38,071 bases of DNA from Bacteroidota bacterium (lineage in GTDB: Bacteria > Bacteroidota > Bacteroidia > Bacteroidales > VadinHA17). The notes under the pieces were generated by a model. It was not told the origin of the DNA. It searched no databases and saw only the letters and a list, made by a program, of their open reading frames with translations. Position 1 is the first letter of the stretch. Each line of letters begins with the position of its first letter. The position numbers were made by a program, and so were the translations under genes. Below are positions 34,164 to 38,071 of the stretch, piece by piece. Location: assembly GCA_030605195.1 (NCBI GenBank), contig JAUWBB010000004.1, positions 1 through 38,071 of the forward strand, read 5' to 3'.

Positions 34164-35171
34164 TTAAAATATTGATGCTTTATTTGATATTATTTCTTCT
34201 ATTATTTTATAAGAAGAAAACTTATTAAATCTGGTTTTGTTTATAAAATTTTTTAAAATTCTATAACGGTCGAACATGATTGTCTTATGAATATTTGTTC
34301 TGTCATGCCAATCACCGGTAGAATCTCTGAAGGATTGAGGTATAAACATCAAATAATTTGGGTATGTAGCTAAAGATATAAGCCTATCCCATTTGTCACC
34401 TTTTATTGAGGCTTGCTTCACTGGCCATTCTTTTGGACTACATGCACATTGAGCGAAATATATAGGAAAGCTCGACAACTTGTCCCCTAAAAAAGTTTTA
34501 CCAACTATATCAATGCCTCGATCGCCAGTGTCATATTTTGAAATTTCTTTTTCTTCTACTCTAACTTCTTCTCCTAAAAATTCGGATAACCAAATTAATT
34601 TATCCCAAAGCTTAGCTGATTTCCATCTAGTAGATTGATTTTCAGTATTGCTGCTTCCAAATAAGTGAACTTCTGAATTATTAGGCAAAATTTTTTCAAC
34701 CACCTCTTTGCAAGCTTTTTCAAAGCAACCTGTTAGTTCTTTTTTGAATTTTATTGTATACCTAAGGTTAGAACATAATAACAAGAATAAATACAACTTT
34801 TCATTAATTGATATATCTTTTTTAAAATTAATTGCTAAATTATTTTCTGTTAAAGAATAAGGATAATACTCATCAAATAAGTTTACCCTGCTTTCTATTA
34901 CTCGAAAGCTATCTTTAGCAATTTGATCCCACTTGTCTTTTTTCTCTGGTTTAGTTAATTTTTTTGTATTTTGGAGATCTTCTAAGTCCCCTTCTCCTAA
35001 GTCTTCATAAGGTTGGACTATATCATCAGTAAAGTCGTTTTGAGAATAAAATCCGTCCTTATTGGTTAAACATTTAAGTTCAATATAATCTGCCCATCTA
35101 TAATATTCATCAATTTTACAACGAGGCAGAGTATTTAGTTTTTTAAGAAAATAATCTATTTTTTCTTTCAT
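34164..35171 (-). CDS. unrecognised protein with a PD-(D/E)XK-like nuclease motif
   Basis: A 335-residue protein I do not recognise. The only motif-like stretch is GDRGIDIVGKTFLGD (217-230) followed by PIYFAQCACSPKEW and VKQASIKGDK, with the spacing of a Mrr-type D...(E/Q)xK nuclease core; Gln241 stands where Glu is usual and no Lys sits two residues later. It shows no resemblance to what I recall of R.HaeIII. Its stop abuts the methyltransferase ATG, and it follows the ParB-like gene by 6 nt. By position it could be the restriction partner, but that is inference. AT-rich codon use resembles its operon neighbours. Confidence 0.55.
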   Translation of the reverse strand: MKEKIDYFLKKLNTLPRCKIDEYYRWADYIELKCLTNKDGFYSQNDFTDDIVQPYEDLGEGDLEDLQNTKKLTKPEKKDKWDQIAKDSFRVIESRVNLFDEYYPYSLTENNLAINFKKDISINEKLYLFLLLCSNLRYTIKFKKELTGCFEKACKEVVEKILPNNSEVHLFGSSNTENQSTRWKSAKLWDKLIWLSEFLGEEVRVEEKEISKYDTGDRGIDIVGKTFLGDKLSSFPIYFAQCACSPKEWPVKQASIKGDKWDRLISLATYPNYLMFIPQSFRDSTGDWHDRTNIHKTIMFDRYRILKNFINKTRFNKFSSYKIIEEIISNKASIF

Positions 35172-35177
35172 GAAAAA

Positions 35178-36296
35178 TTATACTATTTCTTCAGATTCAA
35201 GATTAATCAATTTTGAATTAACCAACTGATACAAATCCTTGGCTAGTCTGTAAATTTGTTCTAATGTATCGGCCTGAATATCTGTTGGTTTATCTACCAA
35301 ATGAGAATAATCCCTTGCTATTTCTAAATAAGATAATGAGTCATTTATGTTTTCTTGAAATATTTCACGAGGATAAACTGTTAATCGAGAGGCTTCATCA
35401 AGAGTTTTACCTTCTTTGAAGGCTTGTAAAGCTTTAGGAAATTCTTCGTCTAAAATTTTATTTAACTTTGGCAGGTTTCTTGATTCTCCTAACCTTGTAA
35501 AGCCTTCAGTATTTTTTTCAAATATCCATCTTGTTACATCCTTTAACTTTTCTTGATTTAAATGTTTAATAGGTTCCTCCGATTCAAGATCAATCCCAAT
35601 ATATTTACCAATATTTTCTCTATGTAAAGCAGTATAAAATACTCCAAAATCAAATCTTTCTTCTCTAAGATTAGATATATCATAAAATTCTTCTTCTTCA
35701 ATTTTTATATAGATATCTACTCCAATTAATAGTAGCCTAACGTAATGAGCTTTACTGCCTATTATTTTGGCCAAAATTTTGCATTGCCCATAAAAATCTC
35801 CTTGGGGAATTGTTTTTTTTAATTGACGCAAGTACTTTGCCTTAGCCAATGAATCCCATGCTTGTACACCTGTTATATGTTTGTATCCTAAATAAGCTAT
35901 AATATCTTCTCGCTTATTAAAAATTATTGAAGGAATTTCTTGAGGTATATTTTCAGTTTTAGCTTCATTTAAAATCTCTTCTATTGTTTTTTTCTTCTTT
36001 GTTGCTAGTTCTGGGTTATTTAGAAGTTTCACAGCTGTTAGCCTTCTATTTCCTTCAGCAACCTCATATTTCCCCTCATCCTTTGGTACAACTAAAATAG
36101 GTTCTGCTGGGAAATAACCTTCTTCCCCAATAGATCCCATCAATTCAGTAATATTTTCAAATTGTAGCATCCATTCCAATACTGAGTTTTCATAATCTGA
36201 GTCATTTTTCTTTCTGCGAAGATTCTCAGGCAATCTTGGATTTTCAGAATCAAAAACAAGATTATCTATTGATATGGATATTATTTCTGTATTCAT
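35178..36296 (-). CDS. ParB-fold (ParB/Srx-like) protein
   Basis: A 372-residue protein. Residues 1-120 carry a ParB N-terminal fold: SIDNLVFDSENPRLPENLR and, near residue 79, VAEGNRRLTAVKLL, the nucleotide-binding GxxR element of the ParB/Srx family. No ParA gene is nearby and no parS was found, so chromosome partition is unlikely. Similar proteins act as DNA-binding or nucleotide-hydrolysing parts of modification and defence systems. The rest (120-372) is helical with no further recognised motif. It is the first gene of the four-gene operon; an AT-rich 222-nt gap separates it from the IS3-family element. Confidence 0.72.
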   Translation of the reverse strand: MNTEIISISIDNLVFDSENPRLPENLRRKKNDSDYENSVLEWMLQFENITELMGSIGEEGYFPAEPILVVPKDEGKYEVAEGNRRLTAVKLLNNPELATKKKKTIEEILNEAKTENIPQEIPSIIFNKREDIIAYLGYKHITGVQAWDSLAKAKYLRQLKKTIPQGDFYGQCKILAKIIGSKAHYVRLLLIGVDIYIKIEEEEFYDISNLREERFDFGVFYTALHRENIGKYIGIDLESEEPIKHLNQEKLKDVTRWIFEKNTEGFTRLGESRNLPKLNKILDEEFPKALQAFKEGKTLDEASRLTVYPREIFQENINDSLSYLEIARDYSHLVDKPTDIQADTLEQIYRLAKDLYQLVNSKLINLESEEIV

Positions 36297-36696
36297 TTTA
36301 TTTAAGTATTTTTTTTACTAAGTAAAAATATTATTTTAAAGTTTAAAAATAATACTTTTAATCTTATTATTTAAACTAATTTATGTTGAATGGTATTTCA
36401 GCAATTTTTTAGTAATCAATAACATATTAGAATTGAAAGTAAATTTTTATCACTCTATAATATTTTATTTCGCTAAGTTTTACTAATATAATGTGTCCTG
36501 TTTTAAATATAAGTAAAGTACTACCTATTCCAAGGACCACTATTGGTCTTTTCTTAGTTGATTTTTATCATTCTTATGATGATGAAACCCTGTGTTATAT
36601 AACCGTAAATAACTCGTAGAGTTATTCTGGTTATTAACACCTTTTCTTTTTTGCTTACTTTTTTCTTTTGTTAATAAATCCATTTCCTGTTAATAT

Positions 36697-37524
36697 CTAT
36701 GCCGCAACTCTGTACAATTCCGCAGGGATACTTCTTCCAATACCCTGATGATGCAGTTCGTGATTGTAATAGTTGAAATACTTCTTCAATCCCTGGTAAA
36801 GCTCTACTCCGTCTTTAGCAGGATGCAGGTATACATAATCATATTTCAAAGATCTCCAGAACCTCTCAATAAAGATGTTGTCAATAGCTCTACCCTTGCC
36901 ATCCATACTGATCTTGATATCCTCGGTATTCAAGTGTTCTACCCATTCACTACAGGTAAACTGGCTTCCCTGATCAGAGTTGATGATCTTAGGCTTCCCA
37001 TATTCTTTAACAGCCTGTTTCAGGACAGACAAGGAAGCTTCGGCTTCAAGAGTATTAGATAGACCCCATCCAACAATATACCGGCTATATATGTCAATTA
37101 TAGCCGGTAAATACAGAAATCCATTCTTCATGGGGATATACGTTATGTCGATAGCCCACACCTGATTTGGTCGATTTATTTTCAAACCCTTCAACAAATA
37201 GGGATGAATGTATTTCTTATGTCCCAACTTACTGAGATTCTTCTTCGGATAGATGGCCATTAAACCCATCAGACGGAGTAATCTCCGGACTCTCTTATGG
37301 TTTACTGTATATCCCTGACCTAGCAGATGGTCCTGCATCCTCAGCACTCCAGCAGTAGGATGATCCAGATAATGTATATCCATCATGCGCATAATCATCA
37401 GATTCTCATTTCTCTCTCCCTGGGACTTGTAATATAATCCACTCCTGTGAACAGATAAAATATCACATTGTCGCCTGGCGCTTAAAATATGTTGGTTATC
37501 AACAAGTTCACGATGTTGAATCAT
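36697..37524 (-). CDS. IS3-family transposase OrfB (DDE catalytic part)
   Basis: A 275-residue integrase-fold transposase. The DDE triad is visible: QVWAIDITYIPM (Asp), IINSDQGSQFTC (Asp) and IERFWRSLKYDYVY (Glu). An HTH_21-like region (HPTAGVLRMQ...VNHKRVRRLLRLMGL) precedes it. Its ATG overlaps the orfA stop as ATGA, but it can also be read as an OrfAB fusion through the frameshift site. Confidence 0.92.
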   Translation of the reverse strand: MIQHRELVDNQHILSARRQCDILSVHRSGLYYKSQGERNENLMIMRMMDIHYLDHPTAGVLRMQDHLLGQGYTVNHKRVRRLLRLMGLMAIYPKKNLSKLGHKKYIHPYLLKGLKINRPNQVWAIDITYIPMKNGFLYLPAIIDIYSRYIVGWGLSNTLEAEASLSVLKQAVKEYGKPKIINSDQGSQFTCSEWVEHLNTEDIKISMDGKGRAIDNIFIERFWRSLKYDYVYLHPAKDGVELYQGLKKYFNYYNHELHHQGIGRSIPAELYRVAA

Positions 37525-37805
37525 AGTCCGATCTTCTTTAAGCTTTTTTTTAAAAAGTCGTTCTTTATTTCCAACTGCCCGATCTTGGCATAAAGCTTCT
37601 CTGTATCTACTTCTGCTTCAGCATCGGATTTCTTATCAAATAACTCGCTTGATCGCTCAACGAACTCTTGCTTCCACTTACTAATCATGTTCGGATGTAC
37701 CTCAAAACGTTTTGATAATTCTGCCATAGATTCTCGCTCCTTGAGCGCCTCAATGGCAACTTTGGCCTTAAAGTCCCCTGAAAATTTTCTCCTTGTTTTT
37801 CTCAT
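37521..37805 (-). CDS. IS3-family transposase OrfA (DNA-binding part)
   Basis: A 94-residue OrfA. KTRRKFSGDFKAKVAIEALK and SKRFEVHPNMISKWKQEF form the helix-turn-helix that binds the IS ends, followed by a coiled-coil-like tail. Alone, OrfA normally represses transposition; fused to OrfB it makes the transposase. It is intact. Confidence 0.92.
   Translation of the reverse strand: MRKTRRKFSGDFKAKVAIEALKERESMAELSKRFEVHPNMISKWKQEFVERSSELFDKKSDAEAEVDTEKLYAKIGQLEIKNDFLKKSLKKIGL
37543..37551 (-). promoter_or_regulatory. programmed -1 frameshift site (A8G)
   Basis: The minus strand reads AAAAAAAAG shortly before the OrfA stop. Codons in the orfA frame are TTA AAA AAA AGC; slipping back one base continues without a stop into the orfB frame as KLKEDRTMIQHREL. 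This is the classical IS3-family arrangement for making OrfAB. Confidence 0.75.
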
Positions 37806-38036
37806 GATTCACTGGTTAAAATTAATTCAAAATTTTCAACTTAACCAGTGGTCCTAATTTTGGGTAGTATTATAAAGATAATAAATAAAACTTTTTTCAC
37901 TCCCTTCTTTGATTTTATATTTTTAAGAATATTTAGCCTGAATAATTCATAAAAAACAAAAATATGGGAAAGAAATATTGGTTATCTCATTGATATATAG
38001 TATCTTTGAGTTATAAAAAACAAACAAATCTTTCCC

Positions 38037-38071
38037 ATGAATAAAGATAAGAATAATTCTCATAAACAAGG
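38037..38071 (+). CDS. possible CDS start cut by the window edge
   Basis: An ATG opens MNKDKNNSHKQ and runs off the end. The bases ATGGGAAAGA at 37964 and TCTTTCCCAT at 38029 are exact reverse complements, the second one overlapping the start codon. That layout would fit the left end of another insertion sequence or an operator around a start, but eleven codons are too few to say. Confidence 0.3.
   Translation, partial: MNKDKNNSHKQ

Larger units (their letters stand above)
36519..37869 (-). mobile_element. IS3-family insertion sequence
   Basis: Two overlapping transposase frames lie between imperfect inverted repeats. The left end reads TACTACCTATTCCAAGGACC and the right end, on the minus strand, TACTACCCAAAATTAGGACC, both followed by ACT(A)TTGGT-like bases. 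The 1.35-kb span is normal for the family. I could not identify a certain target-site duplication, so the outer limits are approximate. The element sits upstream of the ParB-like operon and reads in the same direction. Confidence 0.75.

Noticed and set aside
34164-35171. R.HaeIII homologue
   Set aside because: The neighbouring methylase is HaeIII-like, but this protein shows none of the R.HaeIII sequence I can recall.
35178-36296. Chromosome or plasmid partition gene
   Set aside because: No ParA partner, no parS-like sites, and the gene is fused into an operon with a methylase and Vsr.

Overview
The window looks like one contig of an AT-rich, probably anaerobic member of the Bacteroidota, most likely Bacteroidales-like. 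The reasons are an rpmB-rpmG-DUF4295-ftsY-rimO cluster, a DUF6340-type lipoprotein, gyrA followed by a TPR protein, no obvious Shine-Dalgarno sequences, and promoter matches of the Bacteroidota type (TTTG, about 19 nt, TAnnTTTG). This is inferred from gene content; no search was run.

The left two thirds (about 0.7-27.8 kb) are ordinary chromosome. Minus strand: mnmE, a five-gene heterodisulfide-reductase-like operon (HdrC, HdrB, short HdrA, small HdrC, and a membrane HdrE-HdrD fusion), and a NarL-type two-component pair. Plus strand: sucD, then fabG, a dodecin with no ATG and a YbaK-type deacylase, then a decayed lipoprotein copy beside its intact DUF6340 relative, an M48 protease, a tRNA-Thr, a broken and an intact tRNA-Gly, cinA starting four bases after the intact tRNA, the L28/L33/DUF4295 operon, ftsY and rimO. 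Then clpC (minus), gyrA and a secreted TPR protein (plus). The intergenic spaces are full of hairpin-bearing repeats: tandem palindromes, stem-swapping cassettes, an 86-bp tandem repeat, a dispersed composite repeat in two spacers, and three 157-bp units whose stems change on both sides.

The right third (about 27.8-38.07 kb) is an accessory island, visibly more AT-rich. It begins with a graveyard of DNA modification genes, all on the minus strand: a MutY/Mig-like DNA glycosylase fused to a C5-cytosine methyltransferase and split by one in-frame TAA just before its catalytic Pro-Cys; a restriction enzyme cut off just after its PD-(D/E)XK-like motif; the C-terminal part of a second methyltransferase; and an AvaI/BsoBI-like endonuclease that seems to have lost an internal segment. 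After two adjacent near-perfect palindromes comes an apparently intact, tightly packed operon: a ParB-fold protein, an unrecognised 335-aa protein with a nuclease-like motif, an M.HaeIII-like C5 methyltransferase (predicted GGCC) and a Vsr-type endonuclease. An IS3-family element with a visible A8G frameshift site lies upstream, and a truncated ORF with inverted repeats sits at the right edge.

The island thus holds two ways to cope with T:G mismatches made when 5-methylcytosine deaminates: a glycosylase fused to the methyltransferase (now broken) and a separate Vsr nuclease (apparently working). The ParB-like/335-aa/methyltransferase/Vsr operon is the best candidate for an undescribed modification or defence system.
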